From Candidatus Aminicenantota bacterium (GTDB lineage Bacteria; Acidobacteriota; Aminicenantia; UBA2199): 11,138 bases of DNA. Location of the stretch: the NCBI GenBank assembly GCA_020355945.1, contig CP070627.1, forward strand, positions 4,224,414 to 4,235,551. The letters are read 5' to 3'. Shown here one piece after another: positions 1-6,603 of this stretch. How positions within the stretch are numbered: the first letter of the stretch is position 1; the number at the start of each line of letters is the position of its first letter. The position numbers and the translations under genes were made by a program. The notes below the pieces were generated by a model. That model saw nothing but the letters and a program-made list of their open reading frames with translations. It did no database searches and was not told the DNA's origin.

Positions 1-314
1 GCATCCATTTTTTTCATGAGTTTTCTTTCCGCCTGGATATTGTTGGTGCCGATCTCCGATGTCCCTTTAAATGCCATATGTTCCAGGAAATGGGAGATAC
101 CCCAGATGCCAATTCTTTCGTCGCTCCCGCCCACATTGACATAGGTCATAAATGTGGCAATGGGTACGGAATGATCTTCCAACAGGATAAACTTCAACCC
201 ATTGGGCAGCGTAAATTCACTGATGTTGTCTTTGATTTTACTGAAATCGAAGTCAGCAAAAACAAAAAAACTCAATAACATCAGGCAAACAAAAAAACAG
301 GTTAATTTCTTCAT
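1..314 (-). CDS. M16 family zinc peptidase, N-terminal part (cut by window edge)
   Basis: This gene runs off the left edge, so only the first 104 codons are visible and there is no stop. Residues 1-20 are a signal peptide: MKK, then a Phe/Leu-rich core ending FVFA. Next comes a typical M16 opening (TLPNGLKFILLEDHSVPIA), and then the inverted zinc motif HFLEH at residues 75-79, where the two His bind zinc and Glu78 is the general base. It is followed by MAFKGT, as in bacterial processing-peptidase or PqqL-like proteins. The family degrades peptides or processes precursors, and the signal peptide suggests action in the periplasm or on the outer membrane. The second zinc-ligand Glu and the C-terminal repeat lie outside the window. 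I chose the ATG at 314-312 because AGGAGG at 325-320 sits 5 bases upstream. An ATG at 318 is out of frame and only one base from that site. The gene may be read through from the lolD operon, as I see no clear promoter of its own. Confidence 0.9.
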   Translation of the reverse strand, partial: MKKLTCFFVCLMLLSFFVFADFDFSKIKDNISEFTLPNGLKFILLEDHSVPIATFMTYVNVGGSDERIGIWGISHFLEHMAFKGTSEIGTNNIQAERKLMKKMD

Positions 315-319
315 TCATT

Positions 320-325
320 CCTCCT
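320..325 (-). promoter_or_regulatory. Ribosome binding site of the M16 peptidase
   Basis: On the minus strand this reads AGGAGG, a full anti-16S match. It lies 5 bases upstream of the ATG at 314 and decides between two overlapping ATGs (318 and 314). Confidence 0.8.
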
Positions 326-387
326 AAATTTTAATTCATATGATTAATACGAAAAGGGATAGGATTAGATTTTCCTCATACCCTTTT

Positions 388-406
388 AGACGCATGCAAT
401 GCGTCT
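388..406. repeat. Perfect 8-bp hairpin repeat next to the lolD stop codon
   Basis: AGACGCAT and ATGCGTCT form a perfect inverted repeat around a 3-base loop (GCA). On the minus strand it begins 4 bases after the lolD stop codon (TAG, followed in frame by a second TAG). It resembles the short GTAGAGACGC-type palindromes that I recall as dispersed intergenic repeats in several bacterial phyla. No T-run follows on either strand, so it is not a canonical intrinsic terminator, although it could protect the 3' end of the lolD mRNA. Confidence 0.6.
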
Positions 407-409
407 CTA

Positions 410-1093
410 CTATTGCCTGATAACTTTTCCTTCATGGAGATGGTATCTTTCATCAGCCAGTTGGGCCAGTGCTTCGTTGTGAGTAACGATAACAGCGGTA
501 AGATGTCTTTCTTTAAGCAGTTCCCTGAAGACATTAAAAACTCTTTCCCCGGTTTGCCAGTCCAGGTTCCCGGTGGGTTCATCAGCCAGGAGGATGTCGG
601 GGGAGTTAATCAGTCCCCTGGCAATAGCAGCCCGCTGCCGCTCACCACCGGACAATTGAAAGGGCATATAGTCTATTTTCTCTCTTAAACCTACATCTGC
701 CAGGATTTTTTCCGCCTTTTCATAAGCCTGGCCTTTGCTAAAGTCTTTCATTAAAAAAGGAAAAGCAACGTTTTCCCTGACGTTCAATTCCGGCATTAAA
801 TAGTGAAATTGAAAGACAAATCCCACCTGCTGGTTGCGATATAAGGTCTGCTCTTTGCGGTTGAAGCTTAAGATGCTTTTCCCTTCCATTAAAATATCGC
901 CGGCATCCGGTGGTTCCAATGCTCCCATCAGGTGAAGTAAGGTGCTTTTCCCGGAACCGGAAGCACCGGTTACAGCAACGATGGTTCCTTTGGGTACTTC
1001 AAGGGACAGACCATTTAATACCACCAGGCGTGTTTTATCCGGCTGTAAAAAACTTTTGGTAATATTTTTGACTTCTAAAATGACCTGGTTCAT
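410..1093 (-). CDS. lolD: LolD-like ABC transporter ATP-binding protein
   Basis: This 227-residue ATPase has all the ABC motifs: Walker A GASGSGKST (43-51), Q-loop Gln95, signature LSGGERQR (147-154), Walker B ILLADEP with catalytic Glu172, D-loop NLD (176-178) and H-loop His205. The segment after the Q-loop (FQFHYLMPELNVRENV) is the pattern typical of LolD within the LolD/MacB/FtsE group. LolD drives the LolCDE complex, which extracts lipoproteins from the inner membrane and passes them to the chaperone LolA. No LolC/E-type permease is next to it here, so its membrane partner must lie elsewhere, and a MacB-like role remains possible. Its ATG lies inside the stop of the upstream hydrolase gene (ATGA, 4-base overlap) and has only a weak Shine-Dalgarno, so translation is probably coupled. 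The gene ends in two in-frame TAG codons. Confidence 0.9.
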   Translation of the reverse strand: MNQVILEVKNITKSFLQPDKTRLVVLNGLSLEVPKGTIVAVTGASGSGKSTLLHLMGALEPPDAGDILMEGKSILSFNRKEQTLYRNQQVGFVFQFHYLMPELNVRENVAFPFLMKDFSKGQAYEKAEKILADVGLREKIDYMPFQLSGGERQRAAIARGLINSPDILLADEPTGNLDWQTGERVFNVFRELLKERHLTAVIVTHNEALAQLADERYHLHEGKVIRQ

Positions 1094-2073
1094 TGTTGGT
1101 TCGCTTCTTTATTTAGTTTATGGATATAATGGGTAAGTCCCCGGGCATTGATTTCCGCATCCATTGCCAGCCATTCTTTCTCTCCCGGTGTCAGTCCTGT
1201 ACCCCGGGCATCTGTGACCGTTGTTTCGAAACGCCTCCATAAGTCTTTTTCGAGAATATCGGTCAGGTCATTTTCTCGATATCCTCCATTGTACCTTTTC
1301 TCAGCAATCTCAACGGAAAATTCAATCCACGAATTCAACTGGGCATGCGTCTCACCTATATTTTCAAGAACCCCATAGTGAGTCAATAATACCCGGGAAG
1401 GGTTAAGGTTAACAATTTTTGCATAGGTCTCCAGCGCTTTACCCGGTTCAAATTGGGTGGGAGAAGTAGATGGAAACACCAGGCGGAAATTCCCGAAATC
1501 CATACGGGGGTAACCGATGCCAAAATTATCACCGCTGAACATTGTTTTTGTTTTTTTATCCCACACCACCAGGTGGTGTTTGGCATGGCCGCGCAGGTCA
1601 AACATCTGCAAGTCCCGGCTGCCTAACCGCACCTCATCTCTATCATTGGCTATTTTTACTCTCTCTTTAGGTACAGGGACAATATCACCGTATAATTCTT
1701 TATATTTGGCCTGGCCATATATCTCCTTCACACTGTTGATCAATTTCTCAGGGTTGATGATATGTTTTCTTCCCCTGGGGTGAAGGACCAATTCTGCTGC
1801 GGGCAAATTTCTCATCAATTCACCGGCTCCCCCGGCGTGGTCCAGGTGAATATGAGTCAATATCACGTATTTTACCCGTTCTTTACCGAATCCCAGTTGG
1901 GTCAACGTTCCTAAAATGAAAGGTACCGCATGATTGGTATTGGTTTCAATCACAGCCACTTCACCTTCATCTTCCATCACATAACAGGCAGCAAAATCGA
2001 CCCGGTTCAAATAGAAGGTTTCAACCACATAAATGCCATCGCCAATATCTTTGAATTTAAGCTCTTTTTTCAT
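1090..2073 (-). CDS. Metallo-beta-lactamase-fold metallohydrolase
   Basis: This 327-residue protein has the complete set of dinuclear metal ligands of the fold: THIHLDHAGG (His74, His76, Asp78, His79), the GHAKHH segment (ligand probably His167), SGDNFG (Asp182) and LLTHYG (His232). About 90 residues after the last motif form a C-terminal extension rich in charged residues, perhaps helical. There is no signal peptide, so it should be cytoplasmic. The fold covers glyoxalase II, lactonase, phosphodiesterase and RNase-type hydrolases, and I cannot assign the substrate. The long insert between His79 and His167 and the FGIGYPRMDFG segment after Asp182 should define the subfamily. It is the first gene of an operon with lolD, which it overlaps by 4 bases. 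The start at 2073 is the first ATG of a well-conserved N-terminus (MKKELKFKDIGDGIYVVET), but its Shine-Dalgarno is weak. Confidence 0.88.
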   Translation of the reverse strand: MKKELKFKDIGDGIYVVETFYLNRVDFAACYVMEDEGEVAVIETNTNHAVPFILGTLTQLGFGKERVKYVILTHIHLDHAGGAGELMRNLPAAELVLHPRGRKHIINPEKLINSVKEIYGQAKYKELYGDIVPVPKERVKIANDRDEVRLGSRDLQMFDLRGHAKHHLVVWDKKTKTMFSGDNFGIGYPRMDFGNFRLVFPSTSPTQFEPGKALETYAKIVNLNPSRVLLTHYGVLENIGETHAQLNSWIEFSVEIAEKRYNGGYRENDLTDILEKDLWRRFETTVTDARGTGLTPGEKEWLAMDAEINARGLTHYIHKLNKEANQQ

Positions 2074-2087
2074 CTTGTACTTTCTTT

Positions 2088-2117
2088 ACGTATTCCGTAT
2101 TCACGTATTCCGTATTC
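2088..2117. repeat. Tandem 15-bp repeat in the 5' leader of the hydrolase operon
   Basis: ACGTATTCCGTATTC occurs twice in perfect tandem (2088-2102 and 2103-2117). On the minus strand the inner unit is GAATACG, present four times, with a T after every second copy. It lies in the transcribed leader, between the predicted promoter and the start codon at 2073. Confidence 0.8.
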
Positions 2118-2154
2118 GCTTTATCACCAAAACACTTTTTATTTTCGACGTTCT

Positions 2155-2183
2155 ATCATAACAAAAAATGAAGTTCTTTTCAA
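2155..2183 (-). promoter_or_regulatory. Sigma70-type promoter of the hydrolase-lolD operon
   Basis: On the minus strand there is TTGAAA (-35, 2183-2178), a 17-base spacer and TATGAT (-10, 2160-2155). The -10 is preceded by TG plus one base, as in an extended -10. The predicted start of transcription is near 2148, giving a leader of about 75 bases that includes the GAATACG repeats. No equally good promoter is visible on the plus strand for the divergent tricorn gene. Confidence 0.6.
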
Positions 2184-2246
2184 ATAAAACATCTTTAAAA
2201 TCAAACTCTATGCTCCTAATTTCGTATAAATTATTTAAAGTTTAAC

Positions 2247-2252
2247 AGGAGG
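2247..2252 (+). promoter_or_regulatory. Ribosome binding site of the tricorn gene
   Basis: AGGAGG lies 5 bases before the ATG at 2258. That spacing favours this ATG over the in-frame TTG at 2255, which would leave only 2 bases. Confidence 0.8.
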
Positions 2253-2257
2253 CTTTG

Positions 2258-5200
2258 ATGAAAAAAATTTTTTTATTGGTCCTGATGTGTATTTTTTTGA
2301 TCAATTATGGTTTACCTATTGAAGATGTTCGTTTATTAAGGTTCCCCGATATTAATAAAGAGCTAATCGCCTTTGTATATGCCGGGGATATATGGACTGT
2401 TCCGTCTGGCGGGGGTGACGCCCAACGGCTGACTTCTCATGAAGGGTTGGAATTATTCCCTAAGATATCACCGGACGGCCAATGGATCGCCTTCTCAGGT
2501 GAATATTCCGGCTCGCGGCAGATTTATATTATGCCCTCCAGAGGCGGTATGCCAACACAATTGACGTATTATAACGATGTGGGAGAGATGCCCCCTAGAG
2601 GCGGATTCGATCACCTCCCCCTGGATTGGACGCCGGACAGCAAACAGGTTTTAATAAGAGCTAACCGTACCCCCTATGGAAAACGAAAAGGCAAGTATTT
2701 CCTTGTCAATATAGAGGGAGGATTGGAGACACCGCTGCAAATCCCGGAAGGCGGGTTTGGTACTTTTTCACCTGATGGCAAACAGGTTGTTTATACGCCC
2801 ATTGACCGGGCATTCAGGACCTGGAAACGCTATAAAGGCGGACGCGCCCAGGATATATGGGTCTATGACCTGGTAAATGATACCTCAAAACAAATCACCC
2901 GCTTCACCGGGACCGACCGTCATCCCACCTGGTATAACGACAAAATATATTTTGTTTCTGACAGGGATTTGATCTTAAATTTCTGGTCCTATGATTTGAA
3001 AACAAAAGATTTTAAAAAGATCACCCATCATAAGGAATTCGATGTGTTGTGGCCCTCCGGTCATGAAGGTTTAGTGGCTTATGAAAATGGTGGTTATATT
3101 TATATACTGGACCTGGACACAGGGAAATACCAAAAGGTCACGGTTAACATTCATTTTGATAATCCCAACCGGCTTCCTTACTTCAAAAATGCAGCGAAAT
3201 TTATTACCAGGTTTGGCGCTGATATATCCCCTGAGGGTAAACAGGTGGTATTTGATGCCAGGGGAGATATCTTTACTGTTCCTGCCAAAAAAGGCGTCAC
3301 TGCCAATCTCACCCGCACCCAGGACGTGCGGGAGATGTTTCCCGCCTGGTCAGCGGATGGTCAGTGGATCGCTTTTATATCAGACAAAACCGGCGATTAT
3401 GAGATTTATTTAAAAGATCCTAAAAAAAAGAAAGAAACCCTTCAACTGACCCACAACCATAAAATATGGAAACTACAGCCAACCTGGTCCCCTGACAGTA
3501 AAAAACTGCTTTTTATTGATACCAGTTGGAAATTGCAGGTACTGGATATTCAATCAAAGAAAATAACCGTAATGGATAAAGGATACCTGGACCCCATCAC
3601 GGATTACCAGTGGTCTGCGGATTCCCAATGGGTCGTCTACAGCAAAGAAGACAAAAACCGGCTGGAAAAACTCCGGGTGTACTCCTTAGAAAAAGGAAAA
3701 TCCTATCAATTAAGCAGTGGAAAATACAATGATTTCGCTCCAGCTTTTTCCCGATGTGGAAAATATATATTTTTCCTTTCCGACCGGGACTTTGACTTGA
3801 ATATACGGGAAGGTTTAGCCAGCCTGGAATTTGATTATATCTACAACAAGACCACCCGTATCTATGCCATGGCACTGACCAAAGATGCTCCCCATCTTTT
3901 TAAAGAAATCCATGATTTAGACGAAGAGGACAAACCAGACACCACACCCGAAGTCGGTAAACCTAAAAAGGGCGAAAAAGCCAAAAATGGAAAAAGTAAG
4001 ATGAAACCTGTTATTATTGATTTTGACGGCATTGAGAACCGGGTTGATGCATTTCCTCTTAAACCTGCAAATTACAATTTTATCGCAGATATCGGGGGAA
4101 AAGTGCTTTATGGAAAAGACAGGGAATTCCACTTATATGATCTGAAATCCCGCAAAGACAACCCGGTAATCAAAGGTGTGCAAAGGGTTTCCATTTCGGC
4201 TGATAAGAAAAAACTTCTCTATAAAGCCGAGGATAAATGGGGAATCATCGATATCAAACCCAATCAAAAACCAGGCGCTGGGGAGCTGAAATTGGATGAC
4301 CTGGTAATGAAAATCGATCCGGGAAAAGAATGGCGGCAGATTTTTAATGAAGGATGGCGTATATACAGGGATTGGTTTTATGTGGAGAATATGCACGGGA
4401 TAGATTGGCAGAAGATAAAGGAAAAGTACGCACCGTTACTCCCTTATGTCAGCCATCGTATAGACCTGGATTATATTTTTAGTGAAATGGTGGCCGAGCT
4501 GAATGTGGGCCACGCTTATGTAAACTACGGTGATTTCAAAAAAGTCGAACGTATGGATACCGGGCTTTTAGGCGCTGAATTAAAAGCAGATAAAAAAGCT
4601 GACAGGTACAAGATTGTTAAAATTTACCAGGGAGAAAACTGGAATGAACGCACCCGTTCTCCCCTGACCGAGCAAGGGGTTAATGTTAAAGAAGGAGATT
4701 ACATTATCCGCTTGAACGGCTGGGATGTCTTCGCAAAAGACAACCCTTACAAATTCCTCGAGAACACCGCCGGAAAGAAAATCACCATTACCGTCAATGC
4801 GAAACCCACGGAAACAGGCGCACGATCCTATTGGATCAAGCCCATTAAAAGCGAATTAGGGCTTTTTTACATGGATTGGGTGGAATCCAGGCGAAAGATG
4901 GTGGACCAACTGTCAAAGGGACGAATTGCCTATATCCATGTCCCTAATACTGCAATAGAAGGCAGTCGGGAATTTTTTAAGGGTATTTATGCTTACAGTG
5001 ATAAGGAAGCGTTTATTATTGACGACCGCTATAATGGGGGTGGTTTTACACCCCTAAAAATGATCAATAAATTGGCACAGAGAACTGTATATTATTTGTA
5101 CTTACGGGGATTGGCATTGGCAAAAGACCCCACCTTTGCGCTCGATGGGCCAATGGTCATGTTAATCAATCACACCTCCGGTTCCGGTGGGGATGATTTT

Positions 5201-5554
5201 CCCTATTTATTTAAAAAATACAACCTGGGCAAATTGATCGGCACCCGCACATGGGGCGGATTAGTGGGACTGGGATGGAGCCCGCAGTTGGTGGACGGTG
5301 CTTTCATTGATGTGCCTGTGGTTGCCTTTGTGCACACAGGAGGAGAATTTATCGTCGAAGGTATTGGGGTCTCCCCGGACAAAGGCTTTGAAGTTATCGA
5401 CCGACCCGAAGAAATTGCCAGAGGAAAAGACCCTTCTATTGAAGTTGCAGTGAAATACTTATTGGAACAACTGGAAAAGAGTCCACCTAAAAAAACCAAA
5501 AAACCCATGGAACCGGATCGCTCGGTATGGCATGAAAAAATGAAAGAAAAATAG
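2258..5554 (+). CDS. Tricorn protease homologue (S41 family), exported
   Basis: This 1098-residue protein matches tricorn in length and domain order. A signal peptide (1 to about 20) is followed by beta-propeller repeats with motifs such as ISPDGQWIAF and FSPDGKQVVY. The first propeller includes the family segment RYKGGRAQDIWVYDL; a second set runs from about residue 310 to 660. A Lys-rich linker (about 555-583) precedes VIIDFDGIENRV. After the C1 domain comes a PDZ domain (about 768-865) and the S41 core with DDRYNGGG (922-929). By alignment to archaeal tricorn (catalytic Ser745, His746, Ser965, Glu1023) the active residues are His752 (VGHAYV), nucleophile Ser976 (SGSGGDD) and Glu1034 (VEGIGVSPD). 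Tricorn cuts oligopeptides into short peptides. The archaeal enzyme is cytoplasmic; this one has an export signal and would act in the periplasm. The residue before the active His is Gly751, where the archaeal enzyme has Ser745. The gene stands alone, divergent from the hydrolase operon. Confidence 0.93.
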   Translation: MKKIFLLVLMCIFLINYGLPIEDVRLLRFPDINKELIAFVYAGDIWTVPSGGGDAQRLTSHEGLELFPKISPDGQWIAFSGEYSGSRQIYIMPSRGGMPTQLTYYNDVGEMPPRGGFDHLPLDWTPDSKQVLIRANRTPYGKRKGKYFLVNIEGGLETPLQIPEGGFGTFSPDGKQVVYTPIDRAFRTWKRYKGGRAQDIWVYDLVNDTSKQITRFTGTDRHPTWYNDKIYFVSDRDLILNFWSYDLKTKDFKKITHHKEFDVLWPSGHEGLVAYENGGYIYILDLDTGKYQKVTVNIHFDNPNRLPYFKNAAKFITRFGADISPEGKQVVFDARGDIFTVPAKKGVTANLTRTQDVREMFPAWSADGQWIAFISDKTGDYEIYLKDPKKKKETLQLTHNHKIWKLQPTWSPDSKKLLFIDTSWKLQVLDIQSKKITVMDKGYLDPITDYQWSADSQWVVYSKEDKNRLEKLRVYSLEKGKSYQLSSGKYNDFAPAFSRCGKYIFFLSDRDFDLNIREGLASLEFDYIYNKTTRIYAMALTKDAPHLFKEIHDLDEEDKPDTTPEVGKPKKGEKAKNGKSKMKPVIIDFDGIENRVDAFPLKPANYNFIADIGGKVLYGKDREFHLYDLKSRKDNPVIKGVQRVSISADKKKLLYKAEDKWGIIDIKPNQKPGAGELKLDDLVMKIDPGKEWRQIFNEGWRIYRDWFYVENMHGIDWQKIKEKYAPLLPYVSHRIDLDYIFSEMVAELNVGHAYVNYGDFKKVERMDTGLLGAELKADKKADRYKIVKIYQGENWNERTRSPLTEQGVNVKEGDYIIRLNGWDVFAKDNPYKFLENTAGKKITITVNAKPTETGARSYWIKPIKSELGLFYMDWVESRRKMVDQLSKGRIAYIHVPNTAIEGSREFFKGIYAYSDKEAFIIDDRYNGGGFTPLKMINKLAQRTVYYLYLRGLALAKDPTFALDGPMVMLINHTSGSGGDDFPYLFKKYNLGKLIGTRTWGGLVGLGWSPQLVDGAFIDVPVVAFVHTGGEFIVEGIGVSPDKGFEVIDRPEEIARGKDPSIEVAVKYLLEQLEKSPPKKTKKPMEPDRSVWHEKMKEK

Positions 5555-5579
5555 TTTTTAATAAAAAGTTTTTGGAGGT

Positions 5580-5609
5580 CCAGGAACCTTTTTTCAAAAA
5601 GGTTCCTGG
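5580..5609. repeat. Perfect 14-bp inverted repeat between convergent genes
   Basis: CCAGGAACCTTTTT and its exact complement are separated by two bases (TC), between the tricorn stop (5554) and the FKBP stop (5626). The flank GGCCGCCGGAGGC (5608-5620) resembles a module I recall next to similar hairpins in other bacterial genomes. It probably ends or stabilises transcripts from both sides, but no T-run follows the stem on either strand, so a standard intrinsic terminator is not shown. Confidence 0.7.
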
Positions 5610-5625
5610 CCGCCGGAGGCCCAGC

Positions 5626-6405
5626 TTATTTTTTCCCGGGTGCCGGTTTAGTCTCTTTTTTCTCTTCTTCCGGCGGCTCGAAGCCCAGTAATTCGATATC
5701 GAAAATCAGTACGGCATGAGGGCCGATGGCTTGTCCTGATCCTCGTTCTCCGTAAGCCAATTTTGATGGAGCAAAAAATCGATATTTTGCCCCTACTTTC
5801 ATCAATTGAATGCCTTCTCTCCAGGCGAGGATTACATGATCGAGACGAAATGTGGCTGGTTTACCGGTACGTTTTAGCGTACTTTCAATTTCCGTCCCAT
5901 CGATAAGGGTCCCGGTGTAATTGACTTTTACAGTATCGGTGACTTTGGGTTGGGGACCGGTGCCTTCTCTGAGCACTTTGTACTGGAGACCGCTTTCCGT
6001 AATAATTATCCCTTCCTTCGCGGCATTTTCTTTAAGGAATTTTTCACCCTCAACCTTATTTTTTTCGCCAATGACTTTTCTTTTTGCATCCAGATGTTCC
6101 CTGAATTCTTTATAAAACTCCTTAAATAACTCCTTCCTATCTTCTTCTTCGATTTTTGGTGTACCCTTTACTGCATCTTTAACTCCCTGCATATAGATGT
6201 CCAGGTCCAATTCATCGGCCACCTGTCTCTTTTTCAGGTTGAGTCCCTGGTTGTAACCCATGATGTAGCTGCCTTTCTGTTTTATTGTTTCAAGGGTAAT
6301 TTCCTTATCATTATCAGGGCTTCCCGACTCTGTGGATTTTGTACAACTGGCATTCACCATAATAAGCAGCGTCATGGTGACAAAAATAATAATAATTCTT
6401 TTCAT
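5626..6405 (-). CDS. FKBP-type peptidyl-prolyl isomerase, lipoprotein-like (copy 1)
   Basis: This 259-residue protein has an N-terminal export signal ending in VNASC. Cys21 is the likely lipidation site, though Asn at -3 is not a classical lipobox residue. Residues 36-130 form a charged helical region like the dimerisation domain of FkpA/Mip proteins. The FKBP domain follows (about 135-242; VKVNYTGTLIDGT, VILAWREGIQLMKVG, LAYGERG, AVLIFDIELLG). These enzymes interconvert cis and trans peptide bonds before proline and assist folding outside the cytoplasm. Active-site positions equivalent to FKBP12 Tyr26, Val55, Ile56, Trp59 and Tyr82 are kept (Tyr163, Val191, Ile192, Trp195, Tyr218). Phe36 and Asp37 are replaced by Ile173 and Glu174. 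The tail is Glu/Lys/Pro-rich. I placed the start at 6405 (MKRIII) because AAGGAG lies just upstream; the in-frame TTG at 6420 overlaps that site. Its paralogue is at 10105-9299. Confidence 0.92.
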   Translation of the reverse strand: MKRIIIIFVTMTLLIMVNASCTKSTESGSPDNDKEITLETIKQKGSYIMGYNQGLNLKKRQVADELDLDIYMQGVKDAVKGTPKIEEEDRKELFKEFYKEFREHLDAKRKVIGEKNKVEGEKFLKENAAKEGIIITESGLQYKVLREGTGPQPKVTDTVKVNYTGTLIDGTEIESTLKRTGKPATFRLDHVILAWREGIQLMKVGAKYRFFAPSKLAYGERGSGQAIGPHAVLIFDIELLGFEPPEEEKKETKPAPGKK

Positions 6406-6447
6406 GCTTCGCTCCTTCAAGTTTTATTAAAAATCTAATGAAAATCA

Positions 6448-6476
6448 ATACTACCAGAAAACCATAGAAAAGGCAA
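6448..6476 (-). promoter_or_regulatory. Promoter of FKBP copy 1
   Basis: On the minus strand there is TTGCCT (-35, 6476-6471), a 17-base spacer and TAGTAT (-10, 6453-6448), 43 bases before the start codon. The block 6439-6460, which covers the -10, is identical over 22 bases to the region upstream of FKBP copy 2. That conservation supports the call. Confidence 0.65.
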
Positions 6477-6518
6477 GCTGTCTTTACCTTTTTAAGACTG
6501 AAGGCAGTCATTTAAAAA

Positions 6519-6547
6519 TTGCCGATCTTTTGCTTTTGTGATATACT
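6519..6547 (+). promoter_or_regulatory. Promoter of the RCK-antiporter operon
   Basis: TTGCCG (-35, 6519-6524), a 17-base spacer and TATACT (-10, 6542-6547) form a near-consensus sigma70-type promoter, giving a start of transcription near 6554 and a leader of about 50 bases. It is divergent from the FKBP copy 1 promoter. Between the two -35 boxes lies a small inverted repeat, GACTG/CAGTC (6496-6500 and 6505-6509), that could be a regulator site; this last point is only a guess. Confidence 0.65.
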
Positions 6548-6591
6548 GTCTAAACAAAAATTAACCGGTGGTTGAAGTGATAGTAAGGAGT

Positions 6592-6597
6592 AAGGAG
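6592..6597 (+). promoter_or_regulatory. Ribosome binding site of the RCK gene, within a duplicated heptamer
   Basis: AAGGAG lies 6 bases before the ATG at 6604 and marks that ATG as the start, rather than the in-frame GTG at 6568. The region repeats AGTAAGG twice (6582-6588 and 6589-6595), so a second Shine-Dalgarno-like AAGGAG lies 7 bases upstream. Confidence 0.7.
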
Positions 6598-6603
6598 TTA
6601 ACC

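Noticed and set aside
2118..2246. Plus-strand promoter for the tricorn gene
   Set aside because: The stretch is AT-rich with several partial -10 matches (for example TATAAA at 2225-2230), but none has a convincing -35 at 16-18 bases.
2255..2257. TTG as start of the tricorn protein
   Set aside because: The AGGAGG site would be only 2 bases away; the ATG at 2258 has proper spacing.
3081..3413. 110-codon frame inside the tricorn gene
   Set aside because: It is an out-of-frame reading of propeller-coding DNA, with no ribosome site and no recognisable domain.
5203..5508. 101-codon minus-strand frame opposite the tricorn C-terminus
   Set aside because: It is antisense to the conserved S41 core; constraint from the real gene explains the open frame.
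6406..6420. TTG at 6420 as start of FKBP copy 1 (and ATG at 10120 for copy 2)
   Set aside because: Both lie over the AAGGAG ribosome site of the downstream ATG, and both paralogues begin with the same MKRIII signal peptide from the later ATG.
6568..6603. GTG at 6568 as start of the RCK protein
   Set aside because: The extra 12 residues are not conserved-looking and cover the Shine-Dalgarno of the ATG at 6604.
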